Source of the DNA: Ascaphus truei
Taxonomy: Eukaryota > Chordata > Amphibia > Anura > Ascaphidae
Direction of reading: 5' to 3'
DNA length: 64,000 bases
Assembly (NCBI GenBank): GCA_036426205.1
Contig: CM071574.1
Span: 8,210,864-8,274,863, forward strand
The first letter of the stretch is position 1. Each line of letters starts with the position of its first letter. Under the pieces are notes generated by a model that worked only from the letters and a program-made list of their open reading frames with translations, had not been told where the DNA came from and did no database searches. The position numbers were made by a program, and so were the translations under genes. This document shows, piece after piece, positions 24,481 through 35,440 of this stretch.

Positions 24481-24665
24481 GTCTGAGAGATGTAAATGTG
24501 ACCACAAGTGATATTATTTGCTGTACATAGTATGAGTAGCAGTTTTCAGTATAGCGCATGTTGGTGAATGTGCCTGTGCACAATTGTGCTCTTTATAAAT
24601 AATAAAAGGATTGGTAATCCATTGCCATCATTGGGAAATGTATATCCTGTGACCTTCTTTTTCAG

Positions 24666-24835
24666 ATCCTTGTGCATCTGGGGCTTTTGACAAAAGAATC
24701 CGGATTCAAGATTGCCGAAAATGCGTTTAGCGGAGGCCCACTTGGGGAATTAGTCCAGTGGAGTGATTTGATGACATCTCTTTACTTACTGGGCCATGAC
24801 GTGAGGATTTCCGCCTCAATCGCTGAGCTGAAAGA
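24666..24835 (+). CDS. MGAT5: MGAT5 exon e: N-terminal Rossmann-like domain with catalytic Glu
   Basis: Encodes residues 270-325 and two bases of codon 326 (Glu, split GA|G). It begins ILVHLGLLTKESGFKIAE and contains AFSGGPLGELVQWSD. The Glu of GPLGE aligns with human Glu297, the catalytic base of this inverting enzyme. The acceptor is tctttttcag and the donor gtaagg. The beta-strand ILVHLGLL opens the GT-B N-terminal domain. Differences from human are few (I for V at 270, N for T at 288, M for I in the WSD-x-TSL segment). Confidence 0.97.
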
Positions 24836-26062
24836 GTAAGGAGATTACTTTCAATTTTTAAACCGGCACACACAGAGAGATTGTGGAGTATTTGACACCT
24901 CTATGAATGGGTTATTTGTAGAAGGAAAAATTAGAATTTGTAATTCATTAAATAGCAGATAAATAGATTATTATTTTTTTCGTCTGCTAAATATGCAGTA
25001 TTGTAAAACACGGGCTTTTCGGTGCGTCTGCAGTATATGCCAGGGCTCTTCCAACAAGTTCTCCAAAGGGCCAGATCAGAAAACATTTAGGAGTAGAAAG
25101 CCCACACTCTTATTGTAATGTAATTTTATATATATTTATTTTTTTCCCATAGTCTTTAAATGTATTTCAACATTTTACAAGCATTCCTAATTTTACAAGC
25201 ATTTCTAGCCATACAGTACCGCAGGGGTGCTCAACCCCAGTCCTAAAGCCCCCCACCCCTAACCTTAAAACCTGACCTGTTGGTGGCCCTTGAGGACTGG
25301 AGTTGTCCACTCCTGGTCTACTCAGTGCCATCTTTCAGTCACTTGATTTTATATACATTTTTGTTGATGTGCATCTTGTTTATAATAATACTCTTACCAA
25401 GCGCCTTCAGTCCTACTTGAAGTTCCTATACTACTCGAAACATTGTTGGCCCATATTAGGAGACTGGGGCTATTTGTGCACTACTTACAGCTCATGGGAT
25501 CCCTGGATTACTGGTGAAGGTACAGAGTTTCAATCCCTTTCAGGGGAAATAAAATTGCAGCTTTAAATCTTCCGTGTCAAGTGAAGCTGCAACGTCATCC
25601 ATGGCGGATTCCAATTGGACGGCCGTTTAAAACCCAGCGCAAACCAGGAAGTAAAGAAAGTAGCTGCAAATAACACAGTTCACCTCTGCGGGTGGCTTTG
25701 TTCCCATCCTGTAAAAAAAGTTGTTCAAACGGCTAGGAAAGAGGACTGTTGCTTTAATATTAGCTGAAAAACTGTGTATATGTTTTGTGGCATCTCTTTT
25801 CCTTGGTTGCCTTTAAAAAGGAACATTACATTACAATAAAGTGAGTTCTTATATAAACATTAGATAAACTGGAAGCCGTAGATCTCGCTACTTTATATAA
25901 CTTCAGTGATGCAGATCACTAAATCCTTGAATGTGATCTAAGACAAAATAGTTTAATCAGTGAAACCAATCTCTTATGGGGCTATTATTGTAATCCGCTG
26001 ACAGTGCTATACAGTATATGCATTCCTGTAACTAAAGTTATCTTATTTGATCCTTTTGCCAG
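24836..26062 (+). other. Intron e-f
   Basis: A 1.2 kb intron. It contains a short internally deleted hAT MITE (25222-25315). The rest, including an unclassified piece around 25560-25760 with gcagcttta-type repeat ends, holds no gene. Confidence 0.85.
25222..25315. mobile_element. Palindromic hAT-type MITE, internally deleted
   Basis: Only 94 bp: the left end CAGGGGTGCTCAACC joins directly to the right-hand part from ttaaaacctgacctgttggt onward. The palindrome centre is lost. Confidence 0.75.
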
Positions 26063-26197
26063 GATAATGAAGAAAGTGGTGGGCAATAGGTCTGGCTGTC
26101 CCACCCAGGGCGATAAAGTGGTTGAACTTATATACATTGATATTGTGGGACTTGCACAGTTCAAGAAAACCCTTGGTCCATCTTGGGTTCATTACCA
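26063..26197 (+). CDS. MGAT5: MGAT5 exon f: N-terminal domain, second part
   Basis: One base completing Glu326, residues 327-370 and two bases of Gln371. Contains IMKKVVGNRSGCPTQGDKVV, ELIYIDIVGLAQFKK and TLGPSWVHY. NRS is the N-glycosylation sequon at human Asn334. The acceptor is ccttttgccag and the donor gtaagt. The phase matches both neighbours. The IYIDIVGL strand is unchanged from mammals. Confidence 0.97.
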
Positions 26198-26464
26198 GTA
26201 AGTAATATACTTTGATTCCTTATAAGAGTCTATAAATGGAATGTTCTATTCACAAACAAACGTATCTCACTGCTGCAAGTTACCTTGGGGGATTCCATTT
26301 GAAAATTGCCTTGTGTTTACAAACCAATACATAGAATAGATGTACAACACTTATTTTAATGTAATTTTATTAGCTTTTGCTAACGGTTAAAACTGCTGTA
26401 CACCCGGCATATTGTTTTTAATATTATTGTATATTATATTTATATATTATCTGTTATTTATTTG

Positions 26465-26545
26465 ATTACCACATGTATTACTACTGTGAAGCGCTATGTA
26501 CATTAATGGCGCTATATAAATCAAGACATACAATATAGTACTACT
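26465..26545 (+). mobile_element. L2-type 3' tail fragment
   Basis: Contains accacatgtattactactgt, gaagcgctatgtac and ggcgctatataaatcaaga, the terminal part of the L2-like tail. Only the 3' end is present. Confidence 0.6.
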
Positions 26546-27497
26546 ACCCTAACATATACGGTTTATACAATTATAACTGTGCATGGTTCCACTTTCAGAG
26601 AAGGGGCTGTGGAAAAATATTGCCGAATGAAAACATAAAAATCTAGTGTTATACAATCTAGTTTTCAGGCAGTATCTTTTCCCTCAAACAGCCAATTTGT
26701 TTCCCTAAGTAAACAATAAAAGTAGTAAGACTGAAAAAACATTTTTGCAGGGAGAAAGGTATTTTTATCCCTAATTGTGTGCTGCCCATGTGGAGTCGTC
26801 ATTTCAGTCATCAAAAAAGTGCTTGTTCACAATTTTGCCATTACAAGCTTAAATAAAATGCACAAATCTGACATTATTTGGAAAAAGCCAGGTTGGCATT
26901 GTGTCTGTCTTTTTAAAAAGTTTTTCAGAACACCCTTTATTTTCAACCGAAGTCCTACATCCAAAACAATGCAGCACCGAAAAAAACCATTGGTAGCATT
27001 TGTATTTATTTATTTTTACTTCTATTGTTTCTACCGTGGTATAAATTCGTCCTAATCCTACGGAAGGTTCTTGTAATTGTGGAATAAATTCTGGCCTGGC
27101 AGAATGCTTTCAGGGACAAATGGTAACGTAAAATAACAACAATGAGGAGATAACCTGAGCTGTCAACTTCACTGTAGTGTTATTCGATGGGTATTTCTTC
27201 TGACTGCTCTTTTTCTTCCATCATAAACTATTTACATCTTTTGTCCTGTGATGTGCATTATACAGATAGTGTTAAGTGCTTGAAGTGTCTCTTGCTGTCT
27301 GTAAATTCTTGGTTAGTGAATGTCCTTCCATATACACATTCACTAATGCTGTCTGGAATGGCATCTTTAGGATCCTGTATCTTGGCATACAATGTGTTTT
27401 TTCGTATAATTGCTTTTGCGCTTTTGGCTGTCAGGAAATACATTTGTTTCAAAGTGAAGGGGGTTTCCCCCCCCAAGTATAGTCATAGTAAAAACAA

Positions 27498-27885
27498 TCA
27501 AACTGGATCGGCACTCAAAAAGGAAATGAAGGACTTGCGTTTTACATTTTGGTCTCACCAGGTGTCTGCTATAATGTATCAAAAAAATCAGCAATACAGA
27601 AAAATCAGCACAAAGGCAGAGGAAATGTTATCAGACACACACTGTTATAGGCGCACAATAGAGCACATGGCTGACGAAATGACCAGCAGGCCTGGATACG
27701 TAGCTGTAATTGTGCATATATAACAGTGTGTGTGTCTGCTAACATTCCCTTTCTCTGTGTGTGCTGATTTTTTCTGTATTGCTGAGGTTTTTTTTTTTCT
27801 GATACATTAAAGAAGACACTTGATGAGATCAAAAGCAAAATGTAAGTTTATTTTCTTTAGGCGGTGATCCAGTTTGGTTTTTATA
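27498..27885. repeat. Inverted repeat (actggatcggcactc family)
   Basis: The left arm (27498-27650) and right arm (about 27718-27885) are reverse complements with small indels: tcagcaatacagaaaaatca against tgattttttctgtattgctg, and caaactggatc against gatccagtttg. Related single-arm sequence occurs at 23930-24060 and 62730-62870. Probably two copies of one repeat inserted head to head, or a long-armed foldback element. Confidence 0.65.
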
Positions 27886-29099
27886 TACAGTAGTTGTATG
27901 CATCTTGCGGTTTGGATGCAGGATCATAGCACCTCTAGCTGCATTATATTACACAGGCTGAGTGCTAGTTCATTCTGTTTTTTTAACGTATGGACATAGT
28001 GAAATGAGTTACCAGTTTTTTATTCCTCTAGACCAGAGGTGGCCAACTCTTGTCCTCCAGGGCCACCAACAGGCCGGGGTTTAAGGATATCCACCGCATC
28101 CCAACTCTCCTCCTGCCTTCCTTGACTCTTTTCCACTGTCACAGAGGAGGTTGTGATGCTGCTCCCTCTACCACTTACCCTCTTGATCCCATTCCCTCCC
28201 ATCTCCTAAAACCTCCTGCTCCTTCTAGAACCCCTGCGCTCACACACATTTTTAACTCCTCCCTCTACTCTGGTACCTTTCCCTGCTCCTTCAAACATGC
28301 AACAGTTATACCATTAATCAAAAACAGCAAGCTTGACCCTACCTGTCTTTCTAGCTATCGACCTGTCTCCCTCCTGCCTTTTGCTTCTAAACTCCTTGAA
28401 CGTCTTCTATTCTCTCGCTTGCTCCACTTTCTCAACACCTATTCTCTTCTAGACCCTCTACAATCTGGCTTCCGCACTGCTCACTCGACTGAAACAGCCC
28501 TCACTAAAATAACTAATGACCTCCCTGCTGCCAAAGAAAAGGCCATTACACTCTGCTTATTTTACTCGACCTCTCTGCAGCATTTGACACCGTGGACCAC
28601 CCTCTTCTCCTTCACATTCTCCATACTTTTGATATTAGTAACAAAGCTCTATCCTGGATCTCCTCTTACCTCTCCTATCATACCTTCAGTGTCTCTTCTG
28701 CTAACACCTCTATTGATCTCTCTGTGGGGGTACCCCAAGGCTCTCTCCTGGGACCTCTTCTCTGTTCTGTGTACACACTTTCTCTAGGTGACCTAATCAC
28801 ATCTTTAAATATCACCTCTATGCTGACAACACTCAAATTTACTTTGCAACACCTGGCCTTACACCTGCTGTACAGACCAAAGTTTCTGAATGTCTCTCCG
28901 TAATATCATCCAGGATGGCCCTCCGCCGCCTTAAACTTAACATGGCAAAAACAGAGCTCCTCATACTTCTTCCCAAACCTGGCCCTAATCCTTCCACATT
29001 GCTGTTGGAAGTACGATCATTCACCCGGTAGCCCAAGCACGCTGCCTGGGGGTCACACTCGACTCTTCTCTCACATTCTTCTCTCACATTCAAAACTTA

Positions 29100-30687
29100 T
29101 GTAGCCCCGGTCTTATTTTGGTCCCGAAGACCCCCTCTGTACCATGCCGGGCGGTCGCGGGTGCCGCCGGAGCCAGCGTCGGACCCGCCGGCTGCTCGCG
29201 AGGGTGGGGGCCGGAGCAGGGAGCGCTCAGAGTCCCAGCGGCGCACCCGGCTAGTGGGGGCCGCCATTACAGATGCTCGCGCAAGCGCCGTGCTCGCGCA
29301 TGCGCTGGAGCAGCTAGGAGCATGCGCCGGCCATTAGGGACTCGCGCATGCGCAGGGCAAGCGTGCACGCGGCCCCAATGTATTTGCAGCCTCTGCGGGA
29401 CTACAGTTCCCAGGAGGCTTAGGGCCAAGTCCCCCAGGTGTCTGCAAGCGGCCAATGGGAGCGCAAGGTTACTGGGAGAGCAGAAAGAGATACATTTCGC
29501 GGGCTTAGACAACGGCTGTTGGAGCTTTGAGCAGGAAGGGGAAGGAAGGGTGTAGGGAGCGAGTGGCTCCTTCACCAGGTAAGGTAGTTCCCCAGATCCC
29601 AGGCAGGCCCTAATCCCCACCAGGGTAGGGGGTAAGTACTGAGGGACGGCCCCTAGGCTAGGGACCCTGCCCTTAGCAGTGTGTGGCGTGTGTAGTCTTG
29701 TCAGTGTCACGGCTGTCAGTGCTGTGTGCGCTGACAAGTAGGCACAGTGTGTGTGTGCAGCACGGTTGCTGCAAGTACAGTGTGAGTGCAGTGTGTTTGC
29801 TGCAGGTGTTAGGTTGAATTAGTCAGAGGGGATCCGGGAGGTGAAGGGAGAGGTAGAGTGGGCGCAGGGGGTCAGTGACCCACCTGCATAGGATAGGCTA
29901 CCCTGTAGGCCCATAGGAGCATCCCCATAGTCACCAAAGGTTGCTGTGCTGCAGGGACGCCCATAGTGGTAGCGAGGATCACCCTTTACTGTGTAGACAG
30001 CTAGGGACAAAGGGACAAGCGTGCGGAGCAGGTTTTGCTGGCGAGTCATTTGGGACCAGACGGCTGGACATTGAGGCCCAGGAGGCAGACCGCTGATTCA
30101 TCTGACCCTTTGCGAAGAGGTACCGGTCACCGCCGTGACCGGAAGGTATATTGTAACATCAAGTGCACCAACACCGGTCAACAGGCGCTGATCCCGCCTT
30201 AGGCTAAACTCTTTAGGAACACTGAGCGAGTGGCTAAAGAACTGAGCCTATACCAACATTACCGTACACGGACACGGTGTGGAGCACGCGGTAGCGGGAC
30301 TGAGACAGTACTCATTAGGAGCGTGGCTGAGCCACTACCGTTATAGGGACGGTAACAGTTATTAGGGTGTTAGGCATTGCTGCTAAGGTTATGTATTCGG
30401 ATATGCTGCGTGTGTGTGATTGATATGTGTTATTGCTACATTGCATTATAGAGTGATAAGGTTGCCGTGCATTATCATTATTACAGTAAAGTTGATTGCA
30501 TCACATGTGTGTGTATGTATTTCTTGCCCAAGGGAATCTCACATCACGGGGATCCTGGGTAAGTCGAGGCGCTGCGCTATAAGTGTTACCCCAGGCTCCC
30601 AACTAGCGGAGGCTCAGATCTCCTGGAGCCGCAGGTGTTGTACAGTAGCCAGTAGTTCCTTTGGGAGGGTTCAGAAAAAGGGTTACA
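29100..30687. mobile_element. Solo LTR inside the L2 element, 4-bp duplication CTTA
   Basis: A 1,588-bp unit from TGTAGCCCCGG to AAGGGTTACA, with CTTA at 29096-29099 and 30688-30691. The L2 frame stops at the first CTTA and resumes in phase just after the second, so the insertion boundary is exact. TG...CA ends and lack of internal genes indicate a solo LTR, probably Ty3/gypsy-like. The first 450 bp are CpG-rich and contain gggactacagttcccaggag. Confidence 0.82.
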
Positions 30688-31465
30688 CTTATCTAAAACC
30701 TGTTGCTTTTTCCTCCGCAATATTACAAAGATTCGCCCTTTCCTCTGTTGCTCGACTGCTAAAACTCTGACTCAGGCCCTCATTCTCTCCCGTCTCGATT
30801 TCTGTAACCTCCTGCTGTCCGGCCTTCCTGCCTCTCACCTGTCTCCCCTACAATCTATCCTAAACACTGCTGCCAGAATCACTCTACTCTTTCCTAAATC
30901 TGTCTCAGCGTCTCCCCTGCTGAAATCACTCTCCAGGCTTCCTATCAAATCCCACATCTCGCACTCAATTCTCCTCCTCACTTTTAAAGCTTTACACTCT
31001 TCTGCCGCTCCTTACATCTCAGGCCTAAATTCTCACTATGCACCATCCCGAGCATTCTGCTCAAGGATGTCTTCTCTCTACTCCTTTTGTATCTAAAACC
31101 CTCTCCCGCTTTAAACCTTTCTCACTGACTGCCCCACACCTCTGGAATGCCCTTCACCTCAATATCCAACTAGCACCCTCTCTATCCACCTTTAAGACCC
31201 ATCTTAAAACCCATTTCCTCAATGAAGCATATGAGTAGCTCCGTGGATAATACTGGACACATGATACATAAAGCTTGGCCCCCTGCAGACGCACTTACCA
31301 GAACTCCCTCCTACTGTCTCTGTACGTTCTTCATACCTACCAATTAGACTGTAAGCTCCTCGGAGCAGGGACGCCTTTTCCTTAATGTTACTTTTATGTC
31401 TGAAGCACTTATTCCCATGACCTGTTATTTGTATTATTTGTTAGTTATATGATTGTCACGTGTAT

Positions 31466-31735
31466 GGCTGGGGCCATGGTGCCGCAGACCGCAAGGAGGC
31501 GTGAAGCGAGAGGGGTCGCGCATTGCGCAAGAAATTAGTTGGTACTAATTTCTTGGCGCGACAGGCTAGTCACGCGAGCGGTTCGCCCAATGAGGGCAAA
31601 CCAGCTCCGTGATGCCCCTAACACTCCCCCCATGCCGCGGCACGGCGCTGCTCCACTGGCCGCAAAACGCACCCACTTCACGCGGGTCACGGCCACGCAC
31701 GCCTCTGCGCGGTCTGCGGCACCATGGCCCCAGCC
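31466..31735. mobile_element. GC-rich foldback element inside the L2 tail
   Basis: A 270-bp element with 27-bp inverted ends (GGCTGGGGCCATGGTGCCGC ... and its complement). TAT is present on both sides; removing the element and one TAT restores the usual L2-tail phrase seen at 1784 and 26470. The core gagcggttcgcccaatgagg matches the other foldback copies. Confidence 0.8.
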
Positions 31736-32356
31736 TATTACTTCTGTGAAGCGCTATGTACTGTACACTAATGGCGTTATATAAATAAAGGCATAGATAC
31801 ATACATTTAGCACAGTCGAAGACTGAACCACCTGTGCTGAAGCAGGGATATCCTTATAACCTGACCTGTTGGTGGCCCCTGAGGACGGGAGTTGTCCGCC
31901 TCTGGTCTAGATGCTTGTGTACATCTGGTCAAAATAGCGATTTCTGATAAATAAGGTGCTCGTCCTCATATTTTGCGGTATTGTAATGACAGGCGCATTC
32001 CTTCATTTTCAAGAAGAAATTCTAAAAAGCAAACAGATGACAATCGGCCTACTCTGTTTTAACTTCCTAATACTTTTTTGAAGGTTTGTCTTTTATTTTA
32101 GGCAATGTTAGTCAGGGCTTAAATTCTCCACCATTGTCTTTGCACCAAATACTTTTTTTTTGTTTTAAAGTGCAAGTATGCTTATGTTTGTGGAGATACA
32201 GTATATGCAGTGCAAGACTGGACAGGCCACAGTGATAATATAAATCTGGTGTCCAGTCTTGTCTGGTGAAGAAAGACAATAATCTAAATAATTAGTGACT
32301 TTTTAATGTGTAACATTGTTTCTCACTTGTTTTTTTGTTGTTGTTGTTGCATTAAG

Positions 32357-32490
32357 GTGCATGCTGCGTGTTCTGGATTCCTTTGGCACAGAACCAGAGT
32401 TTAATCATGCACATTACGCCCAGTCTAAAGGACATAAGACTCCGTGGGGAAAATGGAACCTCAACCCTCAACAGTTTTATACAATGTTTC
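32357..32490 (+). CDS. MGAT5: MGAT5 exon g: acceptor-side residues Phe380 and Trp401
   Basis: Completes Gln371, then residues 372-415 and one base of Pro416. Reads CMLRVLDSFGTEPEFNHAHY then AQSKGHKTPWGKWNLNPQQF and YTMF. Phe380 (DSF) and Trp401 (TPW), recalled as substrate-contacting residues in the human structure, are both present. The only change from human in the exon is His for Asn at 390. The acceptor is unusual in being aag after a (gtt)n tract (ttgttgttgcattaag); the donor is gtaagt. Confidence 0.97.
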
Positions 32491-33409
32491 GTAAGTATGC
32501 GTGTTTGGTTAGATACCACTCTTTTTCAGTTGTGCAGACCACAGGATGTAGTGGGGGATTTCATAATCAAACTGATGATTTTGTTACACAGTCGCACTGA
32601 GCTTGTAACACTTTCTGTAATCGCCCTGCAACTTACTTTGCGTTCCACTAATGCTGCCTGTGGAAATAAAGGGGAGAAAAAAACATATCTAAATATTTCT
32701 GTGCCCCTTTTCTGTGGCCAGTTGTGAAGACAAATGTATTAAACCACCTTTTTCTTCTACTATCACAATTATCTCTCGTATTGGGGAGCTGCTTTTGCAC
32801 ATATTATTTAATGTGGAACACACTTCACTGTTTCAATCTAGAATTAATAGGGATAAAAAACGAAATGAGGTTTTTTTGCACATCCACAGAAGACACTTTA
32901 GAAATAGACACATAAATTATATCACAGACAGAAGAGGAAAATCTCTTCCAGTTTCAGAATTTAGAAAATTTTCACTAGCGGTTTATTTTCTTCTTCTACT
33001 TAAACCGCTTTAAGCCTAAAGGAGTTTAACTCCTCTAATGTTATTTTGCCTACTGAGCATGTTTTGCTCTCTAACAAACATTAATTGTTGAAGTGAAACT
33101 TCTCTCGGGGCAGTGCCATCCACAAAAATCTCATAGGGGAAAAAACTGAAAATTGTCACGAAAATATAAACGGAATAGAGTGACTGCGCATAACCGGAAG
33201 TGACGTTGTTTGTTGGCTGCTGGGAGTTGTAGTTTGGATGTGGATGCCAAACATTGACAGGCAATCAGAAGGGAAGGTCCCAGTGACTACAAATCCCAGC
33301 AACCCCCATAGCTTTAGTCTCTGTAAGCTATCTCCTACAAGACACCCGTACACCCACACCTGTACACCCACACCTGTACACCCACACCTGTACAACCCCA
33401 CACCCCACA

Positions 33410-33690
33410 GCCTCTAGACCCACACACACCTCTAGACCCACACACACCTCTAGACACACACACACACCTCTAGACACACACACACCTCTAGACACACACA
33501 CACACACCTCTAGACACACACACACACACCTCTAAGACCACACACCTCTAGACACACACACACCTCTAGACACACACACACCTCTAGACCCACACACATA
33601 TATACATATATACATATACACATATACACATATACACATATACACATATACACCAACACATACACCCGCACATATACCCACACCATAAAG
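33410..33690. repeat. CTCTAGACACACA minisatellite with ATATAC tract
   Basis: About a dozen units of cacacacacctctagac with varying CA length (33410-33595), followed by atatacacatatacacat repeats to about 33650. Preceded at 33344-33395 by three to four cacccacacctgtaca units. Confidence 0.93.
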
Positions 33691-34162
33691 AGAAATCAGG
33701 ATTAGTCATGTCAGACTGAACTATTAACCCATTAGCGACCCATCCAACAACCAAAAAAGGTTGTGTGTGTGCTGAGCATGTGCGTTCTAAATGAAACTTC
33801 TTTGTGTGTTGTCACTGAAATAGTTTTTTGGTTTTGATGTTTTGGATTGAATGAAAGACGTTTGAGAGTATAATTACAGTTTCAGTGATGCAACAGGAAG
33901 ACGTTTCACTTACAACGCGCGTGCTCGCCACACTCCCCCTTTTTTTCCCCCTTCTTCTGAGGCTATCTACCATGGTAACTTTTAGGCTACGCTGCGGGTA
34001 AAGCTCCATTTTAACCTCCCGGACTTTTCATATTTCAAATGCTTATCTCCCGAACAAAGAATCACATTTTAAAAATTAAAAGTTGAGAAGAGCGCTCCAA
34101 TTAAAAATAATACATTGTGATCTGCACAGACGGCTGCGGTAAAGGAGGAACCCATGCCGGGT

Positions 34163-34516
34163 ATTTTTCCTTTTTTATTTTATTGTTTTAAACTACATTT
34201 TTTTCATACGGGATTGAAGCAGGGAGTTTCCGGAGATGAACCCTGTTGGTTTCAGCTCTGCTGACCGCCTGCTTACCTCCGAAGGGTGTGCTGGTATCTC
34301 CTGCAGTTTAAAGCTCCCACGTCAAATCGGCCGTAATGTGAACCCTGGAACGGCTACTGGCACGCACTAGAGAGGTAAGTACCTCCGGATGCAGGGGGTC
34401 CCCGGAGCTGAAATTAATGGGGTTTGGCTCCGGAGACTCCCTGCTTCAATCCTGTATAAAAAAAAAAAAAAAAGAAGTGAAAATAATGAAGACAAACCGC
34501 ATGGATTGCCGCTTTA
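34163..34516. mobile_element. Foldback element related to 60790-61010
   Basis: Internal inverted arms ggattgaagcagggagttt (34213) and gactccctgcttcaatcct (34434) surround a centre with aaagctcccacgtcaaatcg. The outer ends are taaaggaggaaccc and ggattgccgcttta. Much of the centre and right arm (ggtccccggagctgaaat) is shared with 60790-61010. A TTAA-type (Kolobok or piggyBac-like) element is possible but not shown. Confidence 0.5.
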
Positions 34517-34784
34517 AGATCGTTTTCCTGCAGTTTCTGCGCTAAACAGAAATGTTCTATCAAATTCTGTTACTGGTGCAGGCACTTCGAGCCCTTTGGT
34601 TGTAAGGTGCCAAATAACAATGGGGTTTAGTAAACTGTTATCCGTGAGTTCAAAACAATGTGTCTGTATCGGTTAGGGAGATCACCACAGAATCCTGCTG
34701 TCCAAATTACTCCAGTAAGACAATCTGACGCCATCTGAAGTATGTTGGTTCCAAGCCATCACTATTTAACTATATAGCGTGATC

Positions 34785-35440
34785 TACACTGGCTACCCAT
34801 CCGTTCCCTCTTCAAGCTCCTCACCCTGGTCTACAAATTTCTCTATGGTTCCCCCCCCCCCCCCCTCTTAACTTTCAGGCCTCATCTTTTGCTGTACGCC
34901 TTCCCGTCCTCTTCAGTCCCTGATTACCTCCTCTCGATTACGATCATTTGCCTTACCCACCCCAATTCACAGGAAAAAGTGCCTACACCACATCCAATCT
35001 GCCCCCTCCCTAACTATCTTCAGAAGCCAACTCAAAACTCATCTCTTCTCCATCACATACCATGGTCCCCCGTTAACATTCCATCCCCACCCTCACCAAC
35101 GCCCATGATCTCCCCTACCCTCTCCCCTTCCTAAAGTCCCTCCACCTCACCGATCCAATCGCCTCCACTGTCCCCACTATCGGAGCCATCACCATGCCAC
35201 CGACAAGACTAAATGCAGAGATCTAACCCCAACCACAACCCACCAACCAAGCAAGGTCTCCATGTACTGAACCTATAGCCCAAATGTAATGTACCCACCC
35301 CAACTCGCCACAATGACATCTTAACAATGACTCTATAATCAAATCTATATCTAACTGCACCTTTTGTTTTACTAACTCCAGGGCGCTTTTTAAATGCTGT
35401 TAGAAATGAATAAACTAGTGTCAGTAGGGTTAAGAAACCT
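34785..35440 (+). pseudogene. Decayed L2/CR1-type LINE 3' fragment
   Basis: Starts with the coding remnant of LHWLPIRSLFKLLTLVYKFL, a conserved segment near the C-terminus of L2-clade proteins, then becomes frameshifted (a run of about 15 C at 34850-34865) and C-rich. No intact frame. It is more diverged than the LINE at 28093-31803. Confidence 0.55.

Larger units (their letters stand above)
20440..24665 (+). other. Intron d-e
   Basis: A 4.2 kb intron with a GC-rich foldback element (20683-21033), a G-rich unclassified block (21318-22210), a hAT MITE (23315-23504) and a hAT-end-bearing GC-rich element from 24103. 22220-23310 is AT-rich and otherwise unremarkable. 23555-24050 resembles dispersed frog repeats (phrase actggatcggcactcaaa also at 27503). 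Confidence 0.8.
28093..31803 (+). pseudogene. L2-type LINE, dead, 5'-truncated
   Basis: The reverse-transcriptase reading frame is recognisable: [40 protein letters not shown], then after a -1 shift near 28560 [27 protein letters not shown], and a YADD box changed to YADN at 28819-28830. After the LTR insertion the C-terminal domain continues (SRLDFCN, TAPHLWNALH, FKTHLKTHFL), ending in an untranslated tail with gactgtaagctcctcggagc and aataaa. The frameshift, lost catalytic Asp and 5' truncation make it inactive. It is interrupted by elements at 29100-30687 and 31466-31735. Confidence 0.85.
28034..31904. mobile_element. hAT-type MITE split by an L2 insertion
   Basis: The left part 28034-28092 (CAGAGGTGGCCAACTC to aaggatatcc) and right part 31813-31904 (cagtcgaagactg to CCGCCTCTG) are the two arms of one palindromic MITE. 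Flanks CTCTAGAC and GTCTAGAT share TCTAGA. The missing centre-left sequence was probably lost when the LINE inserted. Confidence 0.75.
26198..32356 (+). other. Intron f-g
   Basis: A 6.2 kb intron, more than half of it one nested insertion (28034-31904). Before that are an L2-like 3' tail at 26465-26545 and an inverted repeat at 27498-27885. 26550-27490 and 31913-32356 hold nothing recognisable apart from a (gtt)n run at 32336-32349 next to the acceptor. Confidence 0.85.

Noticed and set aside
29118..29737. GC-rich open frames of about 150 codons on both strands, looking like a CpG-island gene
   Set aside because: They fall inside the solo LTR whose ends are fixed by the duplication. The open length is explained by base composition.
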